Shown here piece after piece: positions 41,101 through 52,600 of a DNA stretch of 64,000 nt. The stretch comes from Echinostoma caproni (taxonomy: Eukaryota > Platyhelminthes > Trematoda > Plagiorchiida > Echinostomatidae): contig UZAN01039556.1 of assembly GCA_900618425.1 (NCBI GenBank), positions 35,680-99,679 of the forward strand, written 5' to 3'. Numbering within the stretch: position 1 is the stretch's first letter; each line of letters opens with the position of its first letter. The notes under the pieces were generated by a model. The model was not told where the DNA came from, did no database searches, and saw nothing but the letters and a program-made list of their open reading frames with translations. The translations under genes and the position numbers were made by a program.

Positions 41101-43889
41101 GTACCAAACTATTCTAGTATCCATAGTTACCCGAAGTTTACTGGTTTTCTTGAGATGAGGATAAGGGGAGATGCAAAACGTCAGACGCAAACATGTTGAA
41201 AGGAAGTGCGGTATGCATCGTCTGTAACAGGAATAGGCTCGTCCAGACACTGAGAATTACTGTTTGGGCGTTATCCCGGCATAAAATTACCTGGTCTTTG
41301 ATTTGTGGATGGTTTTGCATTACCCGACAAATTAATGACCGACAACATCTGTATCAAAAATGGGTCGTGCTTTTTCTTACATTTATGTGTTACAAACTTA
41401 CTTTACTGTGATCAACAAATTACTTTGAAACCATTTGGCTTTTGACTTCTGACCGGAAACCGGCAGAATACTCCTTTATTTGGGTGCTATATTCAGTCAG
41501 CTGAAAGTGGTTTGCTGACGACGTGCGTTATGAGTAAGACATTATTTGTTTGTCTTTATGTGCAGCTGTATACTTGTAGAGTTAACACTCGTTTTGTCAG
41601 ACTATTTGGCTAACAAATGATTACGAAGCATCTTTGAAGCAGACCAGTCTGTTCACGCCCCTCTCGAGGACCAGGTACTACCAGATTGCTCAAGTCCATG
41701 CTAGGGGTTCTGCTCATTACTTAACCACTAGGTAAACATTGCAGAAACAGCGGAACAGGAAGCAAAAGCTGCAACCTATAAGGGTATCGCTTACCGGGTC
41801 GTACATTACGCCCTTCGTGATACGGTTCATAGATTCCTCCGAAGTGATCAATATATACAGCACATTTTACTCTAATGTCGAATAAAGTCAATTACCTCTG
41901 CGATCAAGAAGTCTTGGATTTGATCCATGTGCCTCTTCCTGGAATATATATATAGCCGACATGTTTTAGTTACCTTGTTTGGGCGTGATTGGCATCCACA
42001 ATAGCACTACTGAGGCTTCTCGTAGTATAAGAAGATCCAAATCCGGTTTTCAGTGGCGGTCACAATACGCAGTATGGGTTCTCGACGGTTCCTTCAATCG
42101 AAATTGTCTAAGCGTTTTAGCTGGGTTGGTATGACTCAGTCAGATTTACCCAGCTACTGTTCTTGTTCACGAATACTGCATCGTACCCTCGCTTCAGTCA
42201 GCCAATGATTGGCCTATCCACGTATTAAATAACAAGAACAATTTATACTCATGGGGTTTATGTGAATAAACCATTCAAATACTGGTCAATGTTTGATTTC
42301 AATTAATTTTTCCTCTTATTTCGAATGTTTGGGGAACGATATATCCATTCCCAACATCCCTGAAACAAGCGGGCACTCAGTCAAACGTAAAGGTGGATAT
42401 CGACTAGTTCATGACCATCATCCAAGCTTGCCAGTGAATAACTGTACAACGGTGTGCCGTTCATTTACTTGCGAAATAAAATGCGACGTTTTATGACCGA
42501 ACATACCAACTTATACGAAGATGTATTTCACACTAAACGCATAAACACAAACAGAGTGCTTTTTACACTTCATTGGACTGCAGGAATTTTCGCTTGGCCT
42601 TAATTTGTTCGGTTTGGAGCTATTGATTTTTGCATAAACACAGAGTTAACAACCGGTTGTACAAATTAGCATAAGTATTTGACTTTGACTGTTATTTACC
42701 AGTTATATATGTTGCAATTCAGCTACAGAAATTGCTGCTCCAAACGTCCAAAATAGTCATGTTTTGGAATTTCCCCATGCAGCGGCAGGTGAAACAGAGA
42801 GGAAATCATTGCATCATGTTGGTTAGATGCAATGATCAGTTGTTGTCCATTCGCAAAATGAGAAAAACCTAGTCTTTGGCATGAATGAAATATTGCACAC
42901 TGAAGAGTTCCAAAGCGAGCTGCTTCCGACGTATAAGCCATCATAGCAGTGGGTAGGATGGGAACACGTCTTGAGAAATATGAGCATATTCAGCTCTCCA
43001 ATATCTGATGGAATGAAGCAAATTCAAGGTGGAAATGAATTCACGATAAGTGGGACGATCAGAAAGGTGATGACAAATGAAATGATGCTCGAACACACAC
43101 AAGCACAATAGCATCGATCATCACGTAATTGCCAAAAGGAGAGTATGGACCCGACTTCCTACCTTTGGATTACGACAAAGCAGTGTATAAAACTGACCGG
43201 GAAAAGCTATACCATATGGATAATAAATAAATAATCAAAAAGAGAAAATACGAATAAAATTAAGTTTTTGAATCGAATGTGCTTGTGTCAGGAGATCATT
43301 CAGTTAACATTCGCAATGACGCCGGGCAACAGTGTCAAAAGATCTTTGATCATAACAGGGAAATAGAAGAACAAATGTTGAAGGAACCCACCACAGATGA
43401 TTCCCATTTATTGCAACAGAATGACAGTTAACAGCACTGAAAGTAGCATGCATTTCCGAAATGCTAAACCAGTACCACAGTACGAGACACTGAAATTTTG
43501 AACAAACATTCAGATTTACAAATCAAAGCTTGCAAATTAGCCGGTTATACAGAGCAAAGAAGGAACTAACCTCAATATAACTCCCCATTCATTGATGTGT
43601 ACGAATCCCAAATACTACTTGGTTCGGTATACGAAGTAGATTGAAAGTGGTCGGAGCGCCAAAGAATTGATCAAGGCGGTTGCGCATGCAAAAGAGAAAA
43701 ACCGTCTGGATAATCTTTAGATATGAAATAGCATGAGTTTTTCTCGTCCGATGTGTTAGGAGTAATTCTATGAAAAATAACATAAATAGTTTGAAATACA
43801 CCTTCCTATGTACTATTCTCGGCTTATTCAATATTGAATACATCACGGAAAGTTTCTCATGAGAAACTTGACCGTTGGAAAAACGGTTC

Positions 43890-43905
43890 NGGGAGGGGGG
43901 GGGGG
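43890..43905. repeat. N followed by a G homopolymer
   Basis: One N is followed by GGGA and then 11 Gs. Long G runs are rare here, and the N beside it suggests a sequencing or assembly difficulty. Confidence 0.85.
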
Positions 43906-45320
43906 TATGTGCATAAATATAATTTAAGAGTCCTAAATAACATTTCACGACAACTGAGATGAATATTGCTAACCAATGATCACGTACCTGCCATCCAAAA
44001 ATTGCTCATGAGGTATTTTGGACCATAGGGACGGAAAATGCGACTGGCAGAGAAGACGGTATTCTGTTGATCAGAACCACCAACGTGCTGCATCACTCTA
44101 ACTGCTGAGGAATTTCTTTTACTCCAGCTTTTAGTTAGCAGAAACTGTTCACTGAATTCATCCTCGTTATTCTCCATTTTGTCCCAAAGTTTTATTATAC
44201 TCCCAGTCAAATTTCATTCAAGTATCTGGTCGATAAAATTCAAAAACAAAGCGTTTGATTGTTAGCTTTCCGAATAACATGAATATCAGGTACGAATACC
44301 ATAAAGTTTCGTGTCAAATCACGTTGTACTTTTAATTGTTCCGTACGTTTGAAACCGAAGCTTCTATACGGACAACAAATACATCACTCGTAACTGCATT
44401 AATGCGTTTGAACCCGTTTTTGTCCGGTTTCTCTCAGTGGAAAAATTCAAACCGATGATGGTAGTATTTCCGTCCTGATTATAAATTGACAATGGTAAGC
44501 CTTCGGGAAACACCTTTCCGCAAGAAGCCTAAGACTAGGGCGTGGACAGCGTAGAACATAGCTTTCGTTCACTCTATGGTTGAAAGGGCAACACCTCAGC
44601 AATGAATGCGAACAACACACGATACCTGCCTGGGACCTAGTCCGTCAAACACTGCTGACGGTTGGTGAGCACAATGGTACCACAGTGACAGGTGAATGAC
44701 ATGGTGCACACTCGGGAATTCACAAGTCTGGTGTGTGATCACATGCTGCCGTGCTCATTCACATAGTTGAGTGAGTTGACGGTTGGATATGTCGAACGCA
44801 ATCGAGTGAATCCCCTTAAAATGGGTGGCCGGAAAATGAGCAATGTTTTCATTGTGAAAAAACTAAACCAATACCTGCTGGTCTGTAATCTTTCACTAAA
44901 CAGGTGCCTAGAATAAACAGAAGGTCCTTGAATAGAGCACGCATCAAAAGCTGAAACATGATTCAAACGTTTTCATTCTTGAATAGATGTTCGAGCTGAT
45001 CAGTTCAGAATTCCACAAATGACGTAAGAAATCTCAACGGTCACTCGAGTGAGTGACACAGTTTTAAATTATATTTATCACAACTGTATTGTAGAAGCGG
45101 TGAGCTATATCTTCGTTTTCAACGTCAGCTGCAACTCTTCCGGTTAAGAAATTCAGAGGAGACAAACAATTAGGAAACTGTGATGACTCTTTCGTTCCTC
45201 AGTATTTGAAGAGTTTATTTGATCCATTACAAGACCATCATTCTAAATTTGTTCTCTTTTTTAATGAATAATGCTAAGAGTGATACGAAAAATAAACTAG
45301 CTATACTACATACTTCATAA

Positions 45321-45344
45321 ATATAGTATATATATATACTATAT
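45321..45344. repeat. 24-bp perfect AT palindrome
   Basis: ATATAGTATATA followed by its exact reverse complement forms a perfect, all-but-GC-free palindrome. It could extrude as a cruciform; no function is implied. Confidence 0.85.
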
Positions 45345-45510
45345 AAGTTCACCGATGCTTCAAGCGAAATCCAATTTCCATCGAAACATCATTATTTTGT
45401 TCTCACCAACATTAAATTATTGACTATATTGCAGAGTTACAGCATTTTGTTTGTCAATATTGACTTTCATCTGTAAATCATTTGCTCACTAGTCATATGC
45501 TTAATACTTA

Positions 45511-46056
45511 TCACCTCAAACAAGTTGGTTTTAGAAACGGAACATGCGCCTGATAAAAGTCGTGTGTGTCCATCTTCTTTCCTTGTTCAGTACTCATCTG
45601 ACCCAGTTTATGTTTCGTTTCTCTTAATCTAGGCGAGAACATATGCACCGGGCTGTTAAATGGCTTTCCAGGGACACACGTCTCTGCGTCATTGTTTGAT
45701 GCTGGCAGTCTCTGGAAACTTTCAGTCTGGTTGACAGGAGGCCCCATGCGCTTGTTATGCGCACAGTTTTGGCCATATGATAGCATATGTGTAAAAAATA
45801 CTTGATCTCGTGAAAACAATCTGTTCAGTTCCAACTTGAATGAGATTGGATGATAATACCAAACAGTTATTGAAAACTGATGTGTGATGGATTTTATCAA
45901 TCGGGTTGCATTTCGGGACCTAAGGCCAGATTCCTCTCGAAGTCCGTGAACTAAAACAATGAACCATGTACCATATTTCGTTGGGATAACGACCATCGAG
46001 TGCAGCAGAGTAATCGATCGACGTACTCTAAGCTTTTGGAGTGAGAATACAACCAA
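45511..46056 (-). CDS. Unidentified 181-codon open reading frame (possible exon)
   Basis: This is the longest unexplained open frame in the window. Apart from the vangl exons and the transposon remnants, nothing else of this length is expected often in AT-rich DNA. The C-terminal half is hydrophilic and protein-like (NKRMGPPVNQTESFQRLPAS; MFSPRLRETKHK; STEQGKKMDTHD). A possible acceptor, AAAGTTTCCAG|AGACTG, lies in this half, and the frame ends next to a GTGATAAG that could act as a donor. I see no domain, signal peptide or transposon motif. It could be an exon, an unknown element fragment or chance. Confidence 0.25.
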   Translation of the reverse strand: MVVFSLQKLRVRRSITLLHSMVVIPTKYGTWFIVLVHGLREESGLRSRNATRLIKSITHQFSITVWYYHPISFKLELNRLFSRDQVFFTHMLSYGQNCAHNKRMGPPVNQTESFQRLPASNNDAETCVPGKPFNSPVHMFSPRLRETKHKLGQMSTEQGKKMDTHDFYQAHVPFLKPTCLR

Positions 46057-48482
46057 AAGTTATCACCAAAAGTCAAGGCCACGATACGTATTCCACGTGA
46101 CTGTCCGACGTTAATCCGTCTTAATCAACTTCAAAAGCATTCGATAAAAATTAAAATCTATTGGGTCATTATTTATGCAACGAAACTACCTGAAGGCCAC
46201 GAAGTACACAGTCCTGTGTTCAGGGTTTAGAAGATGAAGAGTTTTTCCGAATAACTTACTGATTTTTTTTCACGCACCGTTGAATTACCAATCTACTAGT
46301 TTAGTATAGTTATGATACACGGAAAATCTTCAGCCAATTTCTTTTCCAATTTGAAAGCTGAGATAATGCAGAAGTTCACAATTAGTAATTTCTAGCTTCA
46401 AGTATCACATTACACTTCTTCCAGCTTAGGATATTTTTTCTCTTTTTCATTTATTCTGGTCAATATAGGAAGGAATTGGAAGTTTTATTGGGAAGGCTGC
46501 CACCTACTAGTTACAAACTGGACGACATTTGCCATCAAAACGTATTGAAGAAAATTCTTTGCATTTCTTTAACTTCATTCCACGAGTGACTGGTTAACCT
46601 TTCAATTCCTGCATTCACAAATGTAATGATTATTATGCTAAAACAAGATAGTAAAATACTGGAATGTGTTAAATTCGTACATCAAATGATTCCGATGACG
46701 CAGTGTATATCGCCTCAGTCTCAAGGGAAAATAGAAAGACCACTGGGTAAGCAAAACTGATGTGCGGTGGAACTTTTGCACTCCAACAAGAAACAAGAGG
46801 TTTGAGACGAGAGAAAAAGTCACAAAGTGCTAGAAGCAATTAACTCATGCAACAAAAGTGCCACCTCGGTTCAATCTACAGGTAATAACGAGGGTGTTTG
46901 TGAGGTATTTATCTTCAAACCAACTTGCCGCGAATTCGTGGAACTAGATATCAGCCTGAATTTTCCGTTAGCTTCTTTTTACCCACAAAGGACTAGCGAT
47001 TTGACTAAGTGGCGAAACTCATATTTTACACCCGACACAGGCATAAAATGACTCTCCTAATTGCTATTTTTTGCCTAGCTTGCTTGATACTTTTCTGAAG
47101 TACTTCATCGATTGGCTGGACCAAAAAATTGGATCGTGTGTTTGTCAAGATCTATGTAAGTAGTCAGTTAACTATTTATGCATACGAGTCATTTACCGTC
47201 GGTGGAAGGAATATTCCATGAAGAACAAAAACACAGTAGAACGTGGATGCACACCGTGCTCACTCATGACGTAGAGTGAATAAAAAAGAAACTGCACGCT
47301 GCAGAAACATTTCATTCTGTCAAACTGGGAATTGCGGTCTACTGGTCCACTGATCACCTGTCTATTTCTTCCTGTGCACAGACAAACAGTAATTGATGTG
47401 GAAATTTTCGGTGGTTACCCTGTTTTTGTTTCTCCGTAAAATCACCGAAAATATGCGACCATTTTGTTTATATTAAACGTCCAATTGTTCTCTCCTGGAT
47501 TTCTATGTAAGGGACTATTATTGATCCTAAATCAGTTACCGTCGATCTAAACAGGACATTTGCAAATGTCTGGGAAAAATGTAGTAGGCCGAATCGCAGA
47601 AGTAAATAGGATTGTTCTGAGTGGTTTGTTGGACTAAAACCTGCGCTCATGTTGCCATGAGTTAATTGAACAACAAACCCATCAAACCGTAAACGCTATT
47701 GTGAAATACTGAACACGCATCGAACGTACGTAGTGTTCCCACCTAATAGGGTTATGTAACTGTTCTCAATAAGTGATTAAAATGACTTTGGTATTTGTAT
47801 TTCCTATAAAAACAGGTCATGCTTCGGACCTCAAGGTCATTTTGATATACCTCAGAGGTTTCACTTTCATGGCAGATTAACGAATTAGGGTAAACGGGCT
47901 CACAAGTCATTGGTGAACTAAACTTCTTAATAGAGTTGTATTTTGAATAAATTCACTTCGATGCCATTTCATCAAATGTGTTACACAAGTGTGCCGCTAT
48001 CTAGCATACTATTCTATTTCATTTGCAATGAATTGGCTCAATTTATTCTGAATGTTCCACGCACGTGCCTAAAACGTGTCCAAGAGGTTCTAAATTCACA
48101 AAACCATAAAATCAAACACAAAGGTCACAAGGTCAGCTCAGTTCACCGCTTCTGTATCCCTGAATAAAATTGGGGAATCACGCTGCTTTCAATAAATGTA
48201 TGTGTGGGCAGTATTATCATTGGATGGCCGACACAAATATATACTAATCAAGCCTTACAAGCGGTTGACAGAAAAACCTCCAGAAAATCAAAATCAGTAT
48301 TGTGGTCTACTTGAAAGAGTCTGTTTATGTTCAAACAAATGCAGGCGTGCCACAGACTAAATGTGCATATGTATTTACTGGTCTACACTTCTAGATGAAC
48401 CAGTGTTCCGAATACAACATCAACGTATCTTTCAATCGGTTCTCAAAAATTGGCACGGATTGTTGTGTAAAAATGTTCAAAC
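46057..48482. other. Upstream flank of vangl, no gene recognised
   Basis: Non-coding and AT-rich, with short chance ORFs. A non-coding first exon and the true transcription start of vangl could lie here, but nothing in the sequence fixes them. Confidence 0.5.
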
Positions 48483-48496
48483 GTTACCATGGTAAC
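48483..48496 (+). promoter_or_regulatory. RFX X-box (perfect 14-bp palindrome)
   Basis: GTTACCATGGTAAC is a perfect palindrome and an exact match to the RFX-family X-box consensus GTNRCC-(0-3 N)-RGYAAC. It ends 195 bases before the vangl start codon. RFX factors drive genes for cilia across animals. I did not see another full X-box palindrome in the window, though that was a visual scan. The function is inferred from motif and position. Confidence 0.6.
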
Positions 48497-48540
48497 ACCG
48501 TTTCACGCACCTGTTCAAACCCTGGGTAAACTTACTCGTG

Positions 48541-48545
48541 ATTGG
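48541..48545 (-). promoter_or_regulatory. Inverted CCAAT box (NF-Y site) 1
   Basis: The minus strand reads GACCAATCA, a perfect fit to the NF-Y consensus RRCCAATSR. It lies about 45 bases after the X-box and 147 before the vangl start. NF-Y is a known co-operating factor of RFX proteins. Confidence 0.5.
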
Positions 48546-48565
48546 TCAATCAGATCTTGGATCTC

Positions 48566-48570
48566 ATTGG
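48566..48570 (-). promoter_or_regulatory. Inverted CCAAT box (NF-Y site) 2
   Basis: The minus strand reads AGCCAATGA, again a perfect RRCCAATSR. It is 25 bases from the first CCAAT box and in the same orientation. Paired, same-strand CCAAT boxes are common in TATA-less promoters. I see no convincing TATA box between here and the start codon. Confidence 0.5.
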
Positions 48571-48691
48571 CTAAAAGTGGGGGAATAATAATTGCCTCTC
48601 AAAACCACTGCGGGAAAGTCAGATTTGTTTGCTTTTGAAACACACCTGGCAGTGAATGCGTCTAATTTGACTGTGATCTAGAGGAGGAAAA

Positions 48692-49663
48692 ATGAACCAT
48701 CCACTCACCACTGAACCGGAAAACGATCAAGCATTGGATTCATCACAATTTCTTGAACGAAATAAACTTCGTGATGATAAATGTCACCACTCGTGGACAC
48801 CGAACATGGAGGCAACCGACTGGTCCGATGCCGAGGAGTGGAGGAGTAAACATACCGGGAATGAGAAAAGATTTCGCCCCCAAAGAGATCTAAACAGTGC
48901 ACTTATGGCCATCGAATCGTTTCTTATTTTATTGACTCTAATAAGTCCGGTGTTGATTTATGCCGTCCCGTTTCTATGGATGAAACGTCTAATCCGAACC
49001 AGTGAACGGTTTGAAAACTGTCGAATGTTGTGCGAAATACGATTGTTATCTCTATGCGTTAAATATGTGATTTTGTGCGCTGTGATTCTCTCCCTGTACG
49101 CAATTCGGCTGCGAACGACAATTTGTTGCACCGAACGTATTCACACGTCCTCATCGAGTTGGCTACGATCTGCCGCTTCAAATTCTCAGAGCACTCCCCT
49201 ATCAAAATCCAAGACCGCTTTATCCTTGTCCGAGAGTGATCGACAAAACTTTCCTATTTACTTCCTGTTGGACTTTCTGATGTCCACGGTAACATTTGTA
49301 TTTTGGGTTCATTTAATTGTAAAATGGCATGTTCAAATCAAAGGCCTCCAGCGAACCGGGCCGCAACGAGCAATTATTGCCAAGAATCCGTTCATCGAAA
49401 CAAGGACTGCAACGGAACCCGAGCGTGCTGCGGCCGCGAGTGTCGCTGTGGTGGACGCAAATGATTTTGTCGATGCACATTTATTCATACAAATCGCGGG
49501 CCTATTGTTCATCAAAGCTTGGCAGAACAGCTGTGGAACACGACGGTTTCTTGTTCATGTGGTCCGCGCTCCGGACAGTTTTAGTCACTCTTATCGGATT
49601 GGATTGATCGATGTGCACAGTGCAGCCGTACATGTCATTCAAAACTTGTCGATCGAACCGAGG
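48692..49663 (+). CDS. vangl: Vang-like planar cell polarity protein (VANGL/Strabismus), exon 1
   Basis: Vang-like proteins are four-pass plasma-membrane scaffolds that recruit Prickle and oppose Frizzled/Dishevelled in planar cell polarity. This exon encodes residues 1-324. Residues 1-70 are a polar tail. Hydrophobic segments lie near 71-96, 117-139, 187-210 and 258-276. The best family match is the stretch from FVDAHLFIQ (259-267) through FLVHVVRAPD (286-295), SYRIG (300-304) and the following AAV; vertebrate proteins have SLVDALLFIH, LKVVRSTDG and FYxxGHLSIQRAA at the same places. A stop (TGA 48674-48676) lies in frame upstream, so this ATG is the first in frame. The open frame runs on to 49693, but I end the exon at the consensus donor GAGG|GTATGT, which leaves 324 whole codons (phase 0). 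The loop between segments 2 and 3 and the one between 3 and 4 (about 47 residues each) are much longer than in vertebrates. The identification is by eye from family knowledge. Confidence 0.9.
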
Positions 49664-52600
49664 GTATGTGTCTCATCTGATCGCCTCACTTAATATTGTT
49701 CGTTTCATCGTCATTTAAATAAGTGCGAATGAGAATTTGCTTTTATGTGGCTCTCGTCATTCAGAGATTGCTCAATTATAAACGGCAGGTGTGACAGCGC
49801 CCTTAATTCTAGCCATTAAGCCCCATTCTTAATTTTGTTCGGGTTTGAAATTTGCTTTCATTTTAATACAAGCTAAATAAAACAAAAGGTAGGCGTTGTG
49901 TTTCGACCATTCTATGCAAATGAACACGTGGTAAGAACAACTTGATCTTATTAAGGGAGGGTAAAACGTACGCCACGTAACACAGAAGCACGTTTTACAC
50001 ATGCACATTCACAAACTCTGTCATTCCCATAGGAACAGGTGTCCGTTGTTCTGTCGGATAAGTAAACAACCACTTCAGAATGCCATAAATCATGGAGGTA
50101 CTTGGAATTCCGGTTGGAATGCATCTCCAAAATGATTATTCTATCCAACCACGTTGCTGTCTATAGCATTCAGTACATAAACACCCAAATTACTATTTTC
50201 GAAACTCATTAAAGAGGGACATAGAATTATCAACTCGTTTAGTAAGGAGTTCTTCAGTTGATGAATTAATCAAATATTATCCATCAACTCAGATAGGAAT
50301 TATAAATGACAATACCTTTTCATTTGAGATCACAGTACGGTATATACGACTCAGTTTAGTACAATGTTTGTTAAGTTGATCTTATGCAGCTATGAGATAG
50401 TAACTTACATTTGCCTTTTATTTACTGGGGTTTGTCACACAACAAAGGTATTTTTTTGTCCTAATTATGCAGCACGTCACTCATTTAGAAAATGGTTGAC
50501 CACAGATAACAGGATAGCAAATCTGGTATCCCCTAAGTGATAAACCATAAATTTACTTACTTGTGTTTCACAATAACATCCGTAACAATCTGAACATCTG
50601 AATCATTTTTCACTGCTTGGTAGAAGGCATTATTTTCTCACATGCGGTGTGTCAGTATTTGTTTTCAGTTTGAATATTTTACTATTGCAGGATATTATTT
50701 AATGAAACAGTGGTCACTGATTACTTCAACGCATTTAAATTACGATTGTCAAATAATGTGCATGAAAGCCCACGTATGGAGTCTCATCATAGTTCCTTTA
50801 CTGTTACGGCCTATTCCAAGTGCGTCCATTTTATATACCGGTCGTAATTCCTTGAGTGATGCATAAAAGCGTTATACTTGAGCCGCAAACTGTCGGTGCT
50901 GATTTTTTGTCTTGAATCTCTTTGCGTACACCTTCACATCAATTACGTAACAATCACCATAAGAAAATTGGTAAATAAAGGATTTCCGAAGGACTAAAAC
51001 ATGTACAAGATTAGGAACGTACAAAAACTGCGTTTATAAACTGCAGTGATGTAAAGTGCAGATTTTCTATATTGCCGGAATACCAGTTACGTGTGATGTC
51101 TGTTGCTCTGGTATTTTCGGTCACAGATGAACACACCGGTTCAACAATGGTCTATAGTCTGACTCAAACACTATCCGTAAAAAACCAATACACCTCATTG
51201 TTTAAGGACACAAAATTACTTTGTATATAGAACAAAAAACCAAAAAAGTAAATATCAAATTTGCGTTCTGTTGTTTTGTAAAATACTCGTGTTCTTCCGT
51301 AAGTTTGCAGGTTTTCACTTGTTCTCCTCCAAATACCAAGAAACTTAACACAAAATCTTGCGATACATTATGCTGCGTGTTTCATATCACTCGCTGGTCC
51401 TTCGCATACCCTTAAGTTACTAACTTTTATTAATTCGGGAAAATAAGTGACCAAATAACTTGGGGTGCACCTGTCAGTCCATGTGTATGTCTAAAGCACA
51501 TGTTACTAACTTTGTATTTATCGCCTACCGTCGGTAAACAGAACTAGAGATTCACAGGACCAAACCACTTAGGCAAATACAAGTTCGATTTATTCGTGTG
51601 TCGTATGATTAGGAATCCAAGCATCCGGACCAACAGGTGTCGAAACCTTGGTTAGGTAAACGCAATTACGCACACATGCACACGCATCGTTTCTTGGTAG
51701 TATATCATCCATTGCAGTCTGTGTAGTTGAATGGACAGGATGACCTAATTTGTATTGCCCATATAGCCTAATGAAAGGAAACTGTGAAACATCTGACAGG
51801 CTGACCTGCATCGGGCATCATCTTTTGATCAAAAACAGAAACGCTGAAGACAAATGTGTGCAAGTCGATAACTTTCAGGAGTGTAACCAGTCCGCAAAGT
51901 TCCAGGTTATCAGTTTCCACGGATCTCTGTCTGCAGCACACACGCAGACACTGCAAATCCGTGAGTGTTCATGCAAACATTTATTACTATTATTTTCTCT
52001 TTGTGAAATTATTCAAAATATTCTGTAAACATTCTATGGGGCATGTGAAGCTTTAGCTTGTTAGGTCGTCCATAGTAAAACTTTGCCCTTGTATCGCTCG
52101 AAGAATAGAAACATTCGGTATGCATTCTTTTTCCAATAGTAAGGCGCAATGTGCAATAGTAAAATCGGGAAATGAAATTATAAGCAAACACAACGTCTTA
52201 ATCATAGGTATATCGTTCACACCTCGGTAATTTATTTTTGGGAGAATACATTGTAGCTGATAAAAGGGATTGAATTTTGGACTTAGGTCTACATAGTCTT
52301 TTGATAGCTGGCAGAGTTCCATTTCCACGTTACATAAATTTTAAATAGGCTTTTGGTTTTAGAGGTATCTGTGAAGCTTAGTGTCCGTGGACAGAACTAA
52401 GGGAACCACTGACGCCCACATCTCAGAATTCATCATCAGACGGCTTGAAAGATCACATTCGTTTATCTGTTTATGTCAAACTAACAAGATAAATCCAAGA
52501 AACTGATCAAACTGTTGATCGCACCGACGCGTTCTTCCGTCAGAGTTACTGTGGACACAAATTTTGCAAACACACTTTAGCTTTAGCTAATTTACCTCAT

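Larger units (their letters stand above)
32844..45510. other. Long non-coding stretch, no gene recognised
   Basis: This is 12.7 kb of AT-rich sequence with single Ns, a G run and a small palindrome. Blocks at about 41640-42230 and 44480-44850 are richer in GC and could be old repeat copies, but I could not assign them to a family. No open frame exceeds about 120 codons. Confidence 0.55.
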
